A stretch of DNA of 64,000 bases from Babylonia areolata. Lineage: Eukaryota; Mollusca; Gastropoda; Neogastropoda; Buccinidae. Under the pieces are notes generated by a model, which did no database searches, was not told the DNA's origin, and saw only the letters and a list, made by a program, of their open reading frames with translations. Position numbers and translations under genes: made by a program. The stretch is from positions 1,247,848 to 1,311,847 of the forward strand of contig NC_134879.1 in assembly GCF_041734735.1 (NCBI RefSeq), read 5' to 3'. Shown here in pieces: positions 13,886 to 28,109 of this stretch (the stretch's first letter is position 1; every line of letters starts with the position of its first letter).

Positions 13886-15311
13886 TGCAGAACAGTGTGG
13901 TGTATCACAGTGTCATGCAGTGTGGTGTGTCACAGTGTAACGCAGTGTGGTGTATCACAGTGTAACGCAGTGTGGTGTATCACAGTGTCATGCAGTGTGG
14001 TGTGTCACAGTACAGCGCAGTGTGGTGTGTCACAGTGTCATGCAGTGTGGTACCTGCAGGCTGTGACTGTCCAGGCCGGTGGAGCTCCACCTGTCCAGAC
14101 AGGCCAGCACGGTGGGCACCCCCTCCTGCAGCAGCCCTGCAGTCCGGTCTCCGATGGCCGTCAGCGCCTCACACACCATCTCCGCCATGCCACCTGACAG
14201 TTAAAAACAAAATCAAGAAAAAATACTTTTGAAAAAACCTAGCACCCTCTCTAAGTGCGATCAAAAACGAACAAAAAAGACACACAAAACCCTTCTCTCT
14301 TTTTTCTCTCGCTTGGAAAAAAACAACTTCTTCTTCTTCTTTGTTCGTGGGCTGCAACTCCCACGTTCACTTGTATATACACGAGTGGGTTTTTACGTGT
14401 ATGACCGCTTTTACCCCGCCATGTAGGCAGCCATACTCCGCTTTCGGTGGTGAAAAAAAAACAACAACAAATTACATCCTATTTTACTCATGTGATGTGT
14501 CTTGAACACCAATGAAAGGTGCAACAGAAATAAACCATCATCATATTAACATTAAATGAACATTTTACGTGAGACACTGCATCCCAGGATCTAGTCATAC
14601 AAATCACTGCAATGATGTAGACCAATGCTAAAATAAGTACTGCATTGTATGATGACAAGGTTAACAACTTGGATTAAACAGACTTCACCTATACAAAAAG
14701 CACTGTATTATAAAGAGCACAGGTTGAAGAAAAGGAAAAAAAAAAGTATCGCCTTGTTGACCATAAAATGTGAATATGTTCTCAGCTACATCACTTTCAT
14801 GATGACCAATACTCCATTATTAATAATGACCTCCAGTTTCACATGATTGATACAACTTCACTTAGTACTCTGAAACAACCCACACCACATAAAAAGCTTC
14901 TGAACATAAGTCCATAATTCTGTTTGGGAAAAAAAACAAAAACGAGGGTGGATGTGGGGGCAGATCATGAGTAGAGACAGCAACAGAGGGGGGTAGACTA
15001 AAAAAAATCTTTGGTAAAAGTCGACTTACTTGGGATTAAGACTAGAGGCAACCTATCGAGCCACAAGCTCTTCTTCAGGCAAATGAAATGAGTGAGTGAC
15101 AGACAGAAAGGTACAGACAGAGAGGGAGAGAGAGAGAGTAAAGTTCAGGAAAGGAAAGTGATGAGAAGTCACAGGAAAGGACACAAAGCAGGGTGAGTAG
15201 AACTGTCAGTGTGAATGTATGAGGGAAAGAAAGGGTTCTGAAAGGGAAGGGTGAGGGAAGATGGGCAGGGGGTGAGAGGGCAGGAGTGGGGGAAGGGGGT
15301 GGAAGAGAGTG

Positions 15312-15357
<46 letters not shown>

Positions 15358-18300
15358 ATAGACAGCAACAGAGAAAGATATCAAAAGAGCGATACACAGA
15401 CAGTGAGTGAGAAACACAGAAGAGTGACGACACTGACAGACAGAAGACACAGGTAAGACACAGACAGTGAATGAGACAGTGAGAAACACAGAAGAGTGAC
15501 GACACTGACAGACAGAAGACACAGGTAAGACACAGACAGACAGTGAATGAGACAGTGAGAAACACAGAAGAGTGACGACACTGACAGACAGAAGACACAG
15601 GTAAGACACAGACAGTGAATGAGACAGTGAGAAACACAGAAGAGTGACGACACTGACAGACAGAAGACACAGGTAAGACACAGACAGTGAATGAGACAGT
15701 GAGAAACACAGAAGAGTGATGACACTGACAGACAGAAGACACAGGTAAGACACAGACAGTGAATGAGACAGTGAGAAACACAGAAGAGTGACGACACTAA
15801 CAGACAGAAGACACAGGTAAGACACAGACAGACAGTGAATGAGACAGTGAGAAACACAGAAGAGTGATGACACTGACAGACAGAAGACACAGGTAAGACA
15901 CAGACAGTGAATGAGACAGTGAGAAACACAGAAGAGTGACGACACTGACAGACAGAAGACACAGGTAAGACACAGACAGTGAAAGAGACAGTGAGAAACA
16001 CAGAAGAGTGACGACACTGACAGACAGAAGACACAGGTAAGACACAGACAGACAGTGAATGAGACAGTGAGAAACACAGAAGAGTGACGACACTGACAGA
16101 CAGAAGACACAGGTAAGACACAGACAGTGAATGAGACAGTGAGAAACACAGAAGAGTGACGACACTAACAGACAGAAGACACAGGTAAGACACAGACAGT
16201 GAATGAGACAGTGAGAAACACAGAAGAGTGATGACACTGACAGACAGAAGACACAGGTAAGACACAGACAGTGAATGAGACAGTGAGAAACACAGAAGAG
16301 TGACGACACTAACAGACAGAAGACACAGGTAAGACACAGACAGACAGTGAATGAGACAGTGAGAAACACAGAAGAGTGATGACACTGACAGACAGAAGAC
16401 ACAGGTAAGACACAGACAGTGAATGAGACAGTGAGAAACACAGAAGAGTGACGACACTAACAGACAGAAGACACAGGTAAGACACAGACAGACAGTGAAT
16501 GAGACAGTGAGAAACACAGAAGAGTGACGACACTGACAGACAGAAGACACAGGTAAGACACAGACAGTGAAAGAGACAGTGAGAAACACAGAAGAGTGAC
16601 GACACTAACAGACAGAAGACACAGGTAAGACACAGACAGACAGTGAATGAGACAGTGAGAAACACAGAAGAGTGACGACACTGACAGACAGAAGACACAG
16701 GTAAGACACAGACAGACAGTGAGAAACACAGAAGAGTGACGACACTGACAGACAGAAGACACAGGTAAGACACAGACAGACAGTGAATGAGACAGTGAGA
16801 AACACAGAAGACTGACGACACTGACAGACAGAAGACACAGGTAAGACACAGACAGTGAATGAGACAGTGAGAAACACAGAAGGAGTGACGACACTGACAG
16901 ACAGAAGACACAGGTGAGACACACACAGATAGTGAATGAGACAGTGAGAAACACAGAAGACTGACGACATTAACAGACAGAAGACACAGGTAAGACACAG
17001 ACAGACAGTGAATGAGACAGTGAGAAACACAGAAGGAGTGACGACACTGACAGACAGAAGACACAGGTAAGACACAGACAGACAGTGAATGAGACAGTGA
17101 GAAACACAGAAGACTGACGACATTAACAGACAGAAGACACAGGTAAGACACAGACAGACAGTGAATGAGACAGTGAGAAACACAGAAGAGTGACGACACT
17201 GACAGACAGAAGACACAGGTAAGACACAGACAGACAGTGAATGAGACAGTGAGAAACACAGAAGAGTGACGACACTGACAGACAGAAGACACAGGTAAGA
17301 CACAGACAGTGAAAGAGACAGTGAGAAACACAGAAGACTGACGACATTAACAGACAGAAGACACAGGTAAGACACAGACAGTGAATGAGACAGTGAGAAA
17401 CACAGAAGAGTGACGACATTAACAGACAGAAGACACAGGTAAGACACAGACAGACAGTGAATGAGACAGTGAGAAACACAGAAGAGTGATGACACTGACA
17501 GACAGAAGACACAGGTAAGACACAGACAGTGAAAGAGACAGTGAGAAACACAGAAGACTGACGACATTAACAGACAGAAGACACAGGTAAGACACAGACA
17601 GTGAATGAGACAGTGAGAAACACAGAAGAGTGACGACACTGACAGACAGAAGACACAGGTAAGACACAGACAGACAGTGAATGAGACAGTGAGAAACACA
17701 GAAGAGTGACGACACTGACAGACAGAAGACACAGGTAAGACACAGACAGACAGTGAATGAGACAGTGAGAAACACAGAAGAGTGATGACACTGACAGACA
17801 GAAGACACAGGTAAGACACAGACAAACAGAGATGCTGACCTGAAGAAGTGGACAGCAGACTGGTCAGCGTGCTGACAAAGGCGGCACCCACAGCAGGGTC
17901 TGTAGCACTAAGGTCCACTGCTGCCTTCACAACACTCTGCCACACAGTGAACACCACCAGTCATCAACCGTACCAACCTGAGATAAAGCCTTCATGACTC
18001 ACCTGTGATTCCTACTGAACAACACCCCCCCCCCCCCCAACCCCCCCCCGACCCCCACCAAAAAAGAAAAAAAAAATCAAACCCAAAGTAAATCAAACCA
18101 AAGACGTGGAACAAGCTCCCTGATAACCTCCATCATTCTGATTCCCTCACATCTTTTAAATCTCATCTCAAAACTCACCTTTTCCCTCAGCAGTAAGTTC
18201 AATTGTGGCAGGTCCACTTCCTTTGCGTTAGCTGTGCTTGACTATGTATGTATACATATGTATGTGTACATAACTACATGCATGTATATGAATGTGTATT

Positions 18301-18395
18301 GTGTGTGCATGCGTTTATTTAAGTTTGTGCCTGCCTATGTGTGCGTATGTGTTAGGGTAGCTGTTAGATACACATGTATTGTTAAAATGTATGTA

Positions 18396-18479
<84 letters not shown>

Positions 18480-21400
18480 TCATGTTTTGGTGTGTGTAAG
18501 TAACATAGATGTAATGTTCTATGTTAACAAAGTGTTTTCGTAAAGCACCTAGAGCAGATTTCTGGATAGTGTGCTATATAAGTATCCATTATTATTATTA
18601 TTATTATTATTATTAAAGTAAACACCAGTGGAGATGAAGGGGAGGGAGGTACCAGCACTTACATATCATCCAAATCACATTTTTGCTCCAGCACTTACAT
18701 ATCATCCAAATCACATTTTTGCTCCAGCACTTACATATCATCAAAATCGTATTTTTGCTCCAGCACTTACATATCATCCAAATCACATTTTTGCTCCAGC
18801 ACTTACATATCATCCAAATCACATTTTTGCTCCAGCACTTACATATCATCCAAATCATATTTTTGCTCACCATCAGAAACAAGTGTTTGTCAAACAGAAA
18901 GTTGTGTGACGGATATGGAACAAATCAAATTTCTATCTTAAGCAGGCTAAGGTAGATCAGCGTTTTAACTGTTTTACAATACGCACATGAGCCCAAAAGG
19001 CAGACCGCCAATCTTACCATTTTACTAACTGTTTACCTGTTAATAACAATGTGCTTTTCTTGTGCCCAACTGATGTGAAGCCCCAACACATGCATACACT
19101 CATGCACACACATCACTACATGGAGAAAACAGGAAAGGAAGCAAACAGGGGAAGCAATGAAAAGAGAATAGCAGTTTTAGGACCGAGTCACTATGGTAGA
19201 GAAAAAGGGCCAAAATTATTTGTTTTGTTTTCATTAACTGAGCGTTGACATACCTTTATTTTTTCCTTCACTTACGAAGGAACTTATTACTTGCGGACTT
19301 TTTTCCTCAATGAATCAAAGAATTAACCTCACCAACACTCAGTGTGACATGAATTTCACCCCCAAAATAGGAACCAGAGGCCCAAAAACTGACCAAATTT
19401 TCAAACGCAATCACACAATTTTACCATGCTCAAGTAAAAAGGATATGCCCACTCCATTTTCTTTACACAGATTATCAAAAAACAATCAAAAAATCTACTC
19501 AAACTTCTTCTTCTGCGTTCGCTCGTATGCACACAAGTGGGCTTTTACATGTATGACCGTTTTTACCCCGCCATGTAGGCAGCCATACTCCGTTTTCGGG
19601 GGTGTGCATGCTGGGTATGTTCTTGTTTCCATGACCCACCGAACGCTGACATGGATTACAGGATCTTTAACGTGCGTATCTGATCTTCTGCTTGCATATA
19701 CACATGAAGGGGGTTCAGGCACTAGCAGGTCTGCACATTATGTTGACCTGGGAGATCGTAAAAATCTCCACCCTTTACCCACCAGGCGCCGTCACCGTGA
19801 TTCGAACCCGGGACCCTCAGATTGAAAGTCCAACGCTTTAACCACTCGGCTATTGCACCCGTCTACTCAAACAAAATGCAAACAAAATAAGTGTAGAGAC
19901 TGCCATTGGTAGCGAAAGGTAATTATGATACAAAAAGAAGAATGCTGTGGACATTCCCCCCCCCTAAATTCCATTATTACCTTGAGGTGTTGTTGGTTTT
20001 CAGCACTTCCATCAGTGGACAGAATGAGGAAAGTCTGGATTGCAGACACTGCCTCACTGCCGATGTCCTCATCACACCCTGTTGTATTATGACCCGAATG
20101 TTTTAATTAGAACAACAATAACAAGAGAGGCAAGGCCTTCAAGACTCACTTGTGGCAAATCAAGTCCCCTAGCATTAATTACAGAGTAATTTCCCTTTTT
20201 TACTATCTGCACCAAACTGTTTGCACAATAAATAAAACTTCCATGCTTAGCAAAAGAAGTTCCTGTTTGAACAAAAAAAATGATAATAATGACTGCTCTT
20301 GTTGTTGGGTCAGAATATCAGATCAAAGTGCCAAGTTTAGAGAATACAAAAAATATAAATATAACAGTAAATGCAGTTTGCATATAATTACTTATTAGGC
20401 TTCATTTTTTTATTTTTTTGTGCCCATCCCAGAGGTGCAATATTGTTTTAAACAAGATGACTGGAAAGAACTGAATTTTTCCTATTTTTATGCCTAATTT
20501 GGTGTCAACTGACAAAGTATCTGCAGAGAAAATGTCAATGTTAAAGTTTACCACAGACACACACACACAGACAGACACACACACAGACAACCGAACAACG
20601 GGTTAAAACATTGACTCACTTTGTTTATACAAGTGAGTCAAAAACTTTTAAAATGATGACAACAATACTATATTCATAAAGTGCTTTAAAGCCTCACAAA
20701 GCACTTTACAATGATACGTCTGTCAGACACAAAAATGTACATTACCATTTAAGCACATGCATGCTCACATTCACTCATGGAAACGAACAGTTATTTTTTT
20801 TTTTGCAATCATCTTTCAGACTGAGCAAGTAATTAATTTGTCTTCAGACATCTTAACCCTTTCGCTGCCAGGAAAATAAGATTAAAGTGAAATCTATTTG
20901 CCAGGGTTTTTTTCACAAAAAAACAAAAAACAAAAAACAACAACAAAAAAAAAAAAAAAACAGGTACAAATTTTCAAAAACTTCTGTGCTCTTTGTTATT
21001 GGAGAAAGACCCATAAAAGTATATATTTTCTGAAAGGTAAATGAATAAAGAATACAAAAGACATGATATTTTCCCATTTTATATATTTTTAGTGACATGC
21101 TGTTGTTTTGAAATCAGTGTTTTGTTTTTTGTCACATTTTCAACTTGTTCATTACAAACATTAGTCAGGTAATTTGCACTAAAATATCATATTTTCTGGA
21201 CAAACGGATGTCTGCACACACAAAATCATACTAGAACAACCACAATAAAAAAAAAAACATTGAAAAAGAGATAGATACACAATGCACTGTGACTTCTCCA
21301 AGTGATAATATGGATGTGAGGCCACGCCCCGTCAGTCTCCACCCCCCTCCTCTTCACCCCTCTCACATGGTCACTTTATCCAGTTCTCATCAGACCACGT

Positions 21401-24400
21401 TGGCCGAGGCCCAAGAAAATCGCTCACACTCAGTCTTGCTAATAAATCAGTCAGTCTGTTGTCTGCTACAACTGTACAGCCGGCATCACACACTGATAGT
21501 CGTATCTTAGCCTCTCTCTTGATTGCTCCCTTTATTTTCTATCAAATCGTCCTATAAATGTTCATCACTGTCTTCTTTGAATTTACGCTTCAATTCTTTC
21601 TGAGCATCAGCTAAAGAACGCAACCTTGGTTGATTTAGCTGGCCATGATCGCATGTCGTGAGCAAGGTGTCAGTCTGACATTTTGCTAAGCGAGCAAGGA
21701 GAGGAGCCAGGCAAACACTGCGGCCAGTAACCCAACCAAAACGTTCAAATAAAGGACTGCCTCATAACATTGATGGTGTTTCTAGCTACGAATAGAATCT
21801 AGAAAGATTCCCCAAGCTAAAGCTACCAGCATTTTTGTCAACGAACTGAATGCAAAGCAGGGAAAAGTCTGAATATTTCGATGACGAGTTATCTCGTCAT
21901 TGTGGCAGCGAAGCATACATGCTTGCCATTTTTTTTTTGTGGCAGTGAAGCATACATGCTTGCCATGACGAGTTATCTCATCATACAGGCAGCCTAGGGG
22001 TTAATCCCTCAGATATATTCATCTCTTTTACAAATTAATAGCAGACTCTATGAATACTGTAGCATTATGCCACATCCAAAACTGATACATAAAGAAATCT
22101 GGATTACTGTATAATATTGATCTTGATCTTAAAAAGATACATTTCTTGGAAAAAAGAAGTCAGTTTTAGTAATTATGGAAATGAATAAAGCTAAAGGCCA
22201 GTCACATTCTTCTTCTTCTTCTGCATTCGTGGGCTTCAACTCCCATGTTCACTTGTATGGCTTGTGGGCTTTTTATGTGTATGACCGTTTTTACCCTGCC
22301 ATGTAGGCAGCCATACTCCGCTTTCGGGGGTGTGCATGCTGGGTATGTTCTTGTTTCCATAACCCACCGAACGCTGACATGAATTACGGGATCTTTAACG
22401 TGCGTAATTGATCTTATGCTTGCGCATACACACGAAGGGGGTTCAGGCACTGGCAGGTCTGCACATATGTTGATCTGGGAGATCATAAAAATCTCCACCC
22501 TTTACCCACCAGGCGCCGTCACCGTGATTCGAACCCGGGACCCTCAGATCGAAAGTCCCAACGCTTTAACCATTCGGCTATGGCACCCGTCAGTCACAAC
22601 ATTCAAAATTTCTAAACTTTATAAATCAAAATTCAACTTTATATTTGTTTGTATGAATTGATAAAAGTGTATTCACAGCTGCCGACAGAAAGAAAGCATA
22701 ACTAGAAGAGAACAGACCATGTTAGATGTACTTACGTTTGGACTGAGAAATAGCTGTCATCAGTCTGATGGCCTTTGAGGCGAGGACGACGTTGTCATCG
22801 TAACAGAACTGGCGTCCAATGGTCAGCATCTTGTTCACTGAAACGCAACATGCAAATTCTTACATCATCTCAGACTCAAAGCTGCAACTCCATCACACTT
22901 ATCATCATCACCAGTTTCAGTTTCAGTTTCAGTGGCTCAAGGAGGCGTCACTGCGTTCGGACAATCCATATATGCCACACCACATCTGCCAAGCAGATGG
23001 ATGCCTGACCAGCAGCGTAACCCAACGCGCTCAGTCGCGCTTAGCAGGCTCCTTGCAATACTCAGGTATTGCAAGTGATCGAAAAGGAAATTTTCTATCT
23101 AAAATTACGTTTAAATAACATACTTACCGTGACCCAACTAGTGCAGACTCCGGCAGGGGTCTGACATTCCTGTCCTGTGCAAACTATCCGCCCATGCGGA
23201 GCAGACGAAACTACGGCCGATAACCTCCCGGAAGTAGGTAACCTCCCCTTTGTCCCGCTGGTTATCGCCCTCTTTTGACGGCAATATGCCATCACCAGCG
23301 CAGCAAGCAGGAAGAACAGGAAGCGGGGAGGACGGGAGGGTCTTAAATTTGGGTCACGGTAAGTATGTTATTTAAACGTAATTTTAGATAGAAAATTTCC
23401 TTTTAATTACACATACTTAACCGTGACCCAACTAGTGCAGAATAGCACGACAAGGTGGAGGGCTCGCCTGTTCTACTGTCTGTGTGCTGTGATGGTCTGT
23501 TGTGCAGCTACCACAGAAGCGATGGCTCTTGCGCCATCAACCCGCAGGCGTGCGACATCTCTCTGGTAGAAGTCGATGAGCCATTATCCCTTAGGCGATA
23601 GGTGTCCCTCAAGTAGAATTTGACGAAAGTAGAGTGTACTGTGTCGCCTAAGGACATTAGTGCGGGTAAAGAAGACAGAGGTCCACAGCTGTATTGTGGG
23701 GGAGGTCTGTGGACCACAGCTGAGCAGATGAGCGCGGATGAGCGTCAATGCAAGGAGGTGCGCATGTGGTTTGATCTGATGATTCCACAACGGATGTGGG
23801 CCGATAGTGGAAGTGGTTTTTGTGTTTGAAGGAAACTGTGGCACGAGACAGAGGTAGGTCACCGTGTTGGGCCTGCCTCAGGCATGACAGCCAGATCTGT
23901 GGAGCTCCTCCATGCGAGCTGACAGGCGATGGGCACTCCCCCGCCCCTGGCCCCCCCCCCCCCCCTTTTTTGACGTTGTCAAAAAATGACAGCACTGGTA
24001 TGTTGCCTATGCATAGGATGGCAGACATTTGGCAACAAAAGACTTGATGTCCCTGGTGTCTCTGGGACAGGGTTGTGTAATTGCCCAGGTAGGTACCATC
24101 ACGAAGGGGCATACGGAAGGCTTGGTGGCTTCTCTGCCTGAGTGTGGCCTGTTGGAGTAACCTGCAGAAGGTTGTCCGCAGTCAATGGCTGGGTTGGATC
24201 AGGCTGTGGAAGTGCATTTCATGTGCCCACAGGTCACTGAGTCTCATTCAGTGATGGAATTCCCAAATGGAAGAGGGTTTCCATGGGGAAAATTTTTGCT
24301 GAAGGTTTTTTAGTGAGAAAGGGGACCGGATCCATGACAGGCCTCTGGCTGTGTGTGCTGCGCACTGAGTCTGGGATGGAGCGGGGCGGGGCAGGGAGGT

Positions 24401-26411
24401 AAGTGGCTCAAGATGTGTTGTACTGGCTATTGACATCAAGGCACTGATCTGACATACGTTTTTAGTATGGCCAGTGGTTTCTTAATTGCAAAGGGAAATC
24501 ATTTGCAGCTTAGTCTTTCATGAATGACTATGTCTCTCAGACTAGAAGTCAAATTGCACTGGGACTTAGTGCTGTAGCCTTAGGCCTAAGTAGCCTTTGG
24601 GAACCTTCCCAATTATGAGTCCTAAGGCCCTCTTGATTGAGGGACCGGGGATGCAACTTGGGCAAAACACTCTCTACTATAAATTGTATAATCGAATTCC
24701 AGCCCGAATAGACTGGACAGCAGATGCCTCCTCTGCTGTTCTGATGGAGACTGTCGTACTCGACTGATTATCATATACTGTTCCTAGGAGGACACCAATC
24801 AGCATGGGTAAACCAGGAAACAGCTGCTGTGTGCTTCAGGGACGAAGGTGTTCACCATGCAGATTATGTTGCAATGTAAGGAAGCCGGAAAGAGTTGACG
24901 GGGTCTTGTGGTGCAACCGTGTGTCAGAAAGACATGGTGCTTGCTTCCGAAGTGACAACAAAGTCATCCTCTGACAGTCCCTTGACCGAAGGCTGGGGCT
25001 CCATGATGGGATAGCCTGCCTAGGCTAGCAACCTCTGGAAGTGTCTCATTGGAAAGACAGTGCTTGAGGAGGAATGGCCATCTGTAACCACGGCAGTGGT
25101 TGTGTGTAGAGGCCGAAAGGATCGGGCAGGGAAGACTAAGTGCAGAAAGTGCTTTCGAACGCCAATTGTTTGAGACGTTGATGCTGGATTTGTGTTCAAG
25201 CAAGGTGATGGGGTGAACTGATGTGCTTGAATGCGGCATCTGCCGTGTTGGTATGAGTGGGCAGAAAGGTACACCCCTGTGGCTAATGGACGGTTCGTTG
25301 TGCTTTGTGGGACGCATCCGTCCTCGTCAATATGCCTTTCTCCCGAATGTAGAGGAAAACAATTATGACCCAGGCCTTCTGCTACTAGAGAGGAGTAGAA
25401 GAGATGGGCTGAGGGTGACTGTCTCCTGCCCAGTGGGCAGTTTTTGGGTCCGCTAAAACTTGTAAGGCAAGATAGACACCTCTTCATGGGAAGGCTGGCT
25501 AGGATGTAGGGCCTGTGTGGAGCTTTTGTCACAATCACAGTGGTGCAAACCAAGGGTTGTTGTAGGCAAGGGGAGAAAGAAGGGATGCCTTACAAACTTG
25601 GAAGGAATGAAAGGCATGTGTGTCCAGAGTGGCACCTCTAAGTTGGACTGCCTCACCCTTCCTTGTGCATCTCCAGCCTTATGGGTGATTGTTGCAGGCA
25701 AATGAGTTGGGTTGCCTTGTCCGTCCTTGCACCAAGAGAGGCATTCTTAGCCCTGTGGGTGTGAAGGGGGTATGTGTGGATCCCTAAGGACCAGCCACTA
25801 TTGAAATGTGAAGGAGCATACATTCAGGCGTGAATGAGGCTATTATTATTTTATTTTATATTTGTGAGTGCAGCCGTCCTCCAAAAGCAAGGTAGGGATG
25901 AATTTATGAAAATGAATACATATATGTGCCAAGGGAATAAAAACTTCCATCAGCTCAAGTGATGTCAGAAGTATGCCAAGAGATCGAGACACAAGAAATA
26001 AGCAGCTGTATAAGCATACGTGTAGCGTGCACCGATATACCCAAGTAAGTGGGTAAGTGTGCATAATCATCAATGGAAAGGAATCTGTCCATGCACCTAC
26101 ATATGAGATGTACATACGCATATGAATAAAGTGCCAGTACGTAGAGGCAGAGAGTTCTGGGCATTGTGAACAGAAGGCCGCAAATGCAAGTGTGCCTATA
26201 TTGCTATGTAGGGAATCTCAATGAACAGATGTCAATGAATTGAGATAGAATATAATTGTACATGTTAATATGAAAGTCGTCTGAACCTATCCCATAAGCA
26301 CATACACATGTGTATACCGATGGATAAGTACGCATCTATACGTGAAAGCAGAAATGCGTATGAATGTAGCAATATATCTCATATATATGTATATATGTGT
26401 GTGTGTATATA

Positions 26412-26449
<38 letters not shown>

Positions 26450-28075
26450 TATAGATTTTTTTTTTTTTTTTTTTAAATATGTATAGATTTTTCTATATAT
26501 ATTTCGTGATTGTTGCTTGTGATAATAAATCAAATGGATAGAAGGGGAAATATTGTGATGCATTTCCTGTAGCCAATAGCCTGAGAAACAGCAAGAAAAG
26601 TGCAGTTGCTATGCAAAGATGTGTAAAGCCCTGACTGGGCATGAGGACCCAATGAGAAACCGAAAGAAAACATCGTTGGTGGACAGCACGGGGGGCAGGA
26701 GTGATGTGCTGTGTCGGCGAAACTAACCACAGCTTCGAGCGCCTAGGTTACAAATGTGGAGTTGCCTCCCTTGGCGCCGAAAATCATCGAAAAGGAATGT
26801 GTCTTTAGAGCACATATCCCCCTTGTGCGACGTGTCCTCGCTGAACAGGGAGGAGTGTCATGTTGTGTGTGAGAGTCCGTGGTTCGATGCCACCGTAACC
26901 GACACAGGTGAAAACGAGCGCAAGGGGAATAATTATAATGCCCCTTAGTGCCGTGGGCATCCCAACCCGAATCGGTTGCCATCGGACGCGAGACGGTCAG
27001 GGCATGTGGCATGACGGCGCCGTAATCGAGTGTTATGGGCGTCGTGGGCGAGGGGGTGACAAGTCCGTCGGCTTGCCGTGGGATGTGCATCCCCCTGTTG
27101 CTGAACGGCGGTCCAATCTCGCGAACAGCTCCTGCGAGAGGACCGGCGTTCAGTTGTCAGTTGTGTGTTGACGGATAAAGTGATAGACAAGATCGGCCCG
27201 AGCACTGCCGAGAGGCAGGATCGAGTTATTAATACATGTAAGAATTATCTTGATATTCATTGTGAAAACTTTAAATACAAAACTCGTTTACATATTTTCT
27301 GATTTTTCAAGCACTGCGCACTCAATGTTGAAAAATGCAACAGACATACGTGGGGACTCTCTTTTTCTTCCCCACTTCAAGCGGGTAAAAGGCCTTGTCA
27401 GGCTTGCACGCCTTGATATTGATATATGATATGATATAAGAGGTACTCCAACGTGGAAGTGCCAATATTAGTCTGGGAAACAGCAGAGTTAGGCAATGGG
27501 GCAGAAGAATCCAACACTGCCTAAGTTCCAATGGGGTGTGCACGTACCTGCTCTGTGGGCGCAAGGCGCGGCACCAGAAGGCAGAGTGGTGCATAATTGC
27601 TGCAGCAAGTTTAGCGATGAGTTGCTGATTGTTTGGTTGAGTAGCTTGCTGAGACACCATTAGTGGATGGGAAACAGCAGCACTCGGCGGTGTGGCAGAT
27701 GGGGTCATCACCGCATAGCTTGGTAGGACCGTGCACACACTCGCACTGAAGGCGAGGAGCAGTGCCGGTGCAAGGGAAATAACTGCGGCGGTCACCGGCA
27801 AGGGTGCCGAAGCAGGGGTTGCCTCCCTTGGATCGGGTGATCCGGACAAGGGGGGGGGGGGGGGGGGTGCACGCGTATGGGCAAACGTGTCCCCTAGTGG
27901 TCCACCTTCCTCCCTACACCAGGGGAGGGCATCCCTACACGCCTCGGTCGCTATTGGATCCGAGACGGTCGAGGCAAGCCGCGTGGGGGGTCGCGTGATC
28001 CGATGTCACGGCCGCCACCACGGACGCATCGCACATAGGGCCCAGTCTAACGTGCGGATCCAAGACAAGCTGCCT

Positions 28076-28109
<34 letters not shown>

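Noticed and set aside
13094-13965. Cys/Val-rich open frames around 13490-13960
   Set aside because: Products of TG and TTG microsatellites.
15169-17957. A large repetitive membrane-like protein ([17 protein letters not shown] repeats)
   Set aside because: Arises from a stop-free minisatellite unit in an intron. Every register of the unit is open, and real INTS7 exons flank it; kept only as an intron-retention observation.
19790-19861. tRNA gene
   Set aside because: The tRNA-like sequence is the head of a SINE with body, tail and target-site duplication. The same holds at 22525-22590, 37801-37875 and 58570-58639.
23657-25553. Open frames of 90-180 codons inside the 5.4 kb TIR element
   Set aside because: No transposase motifs, no consistent codon use, and overlapping frames on the same strand; treated as chance.
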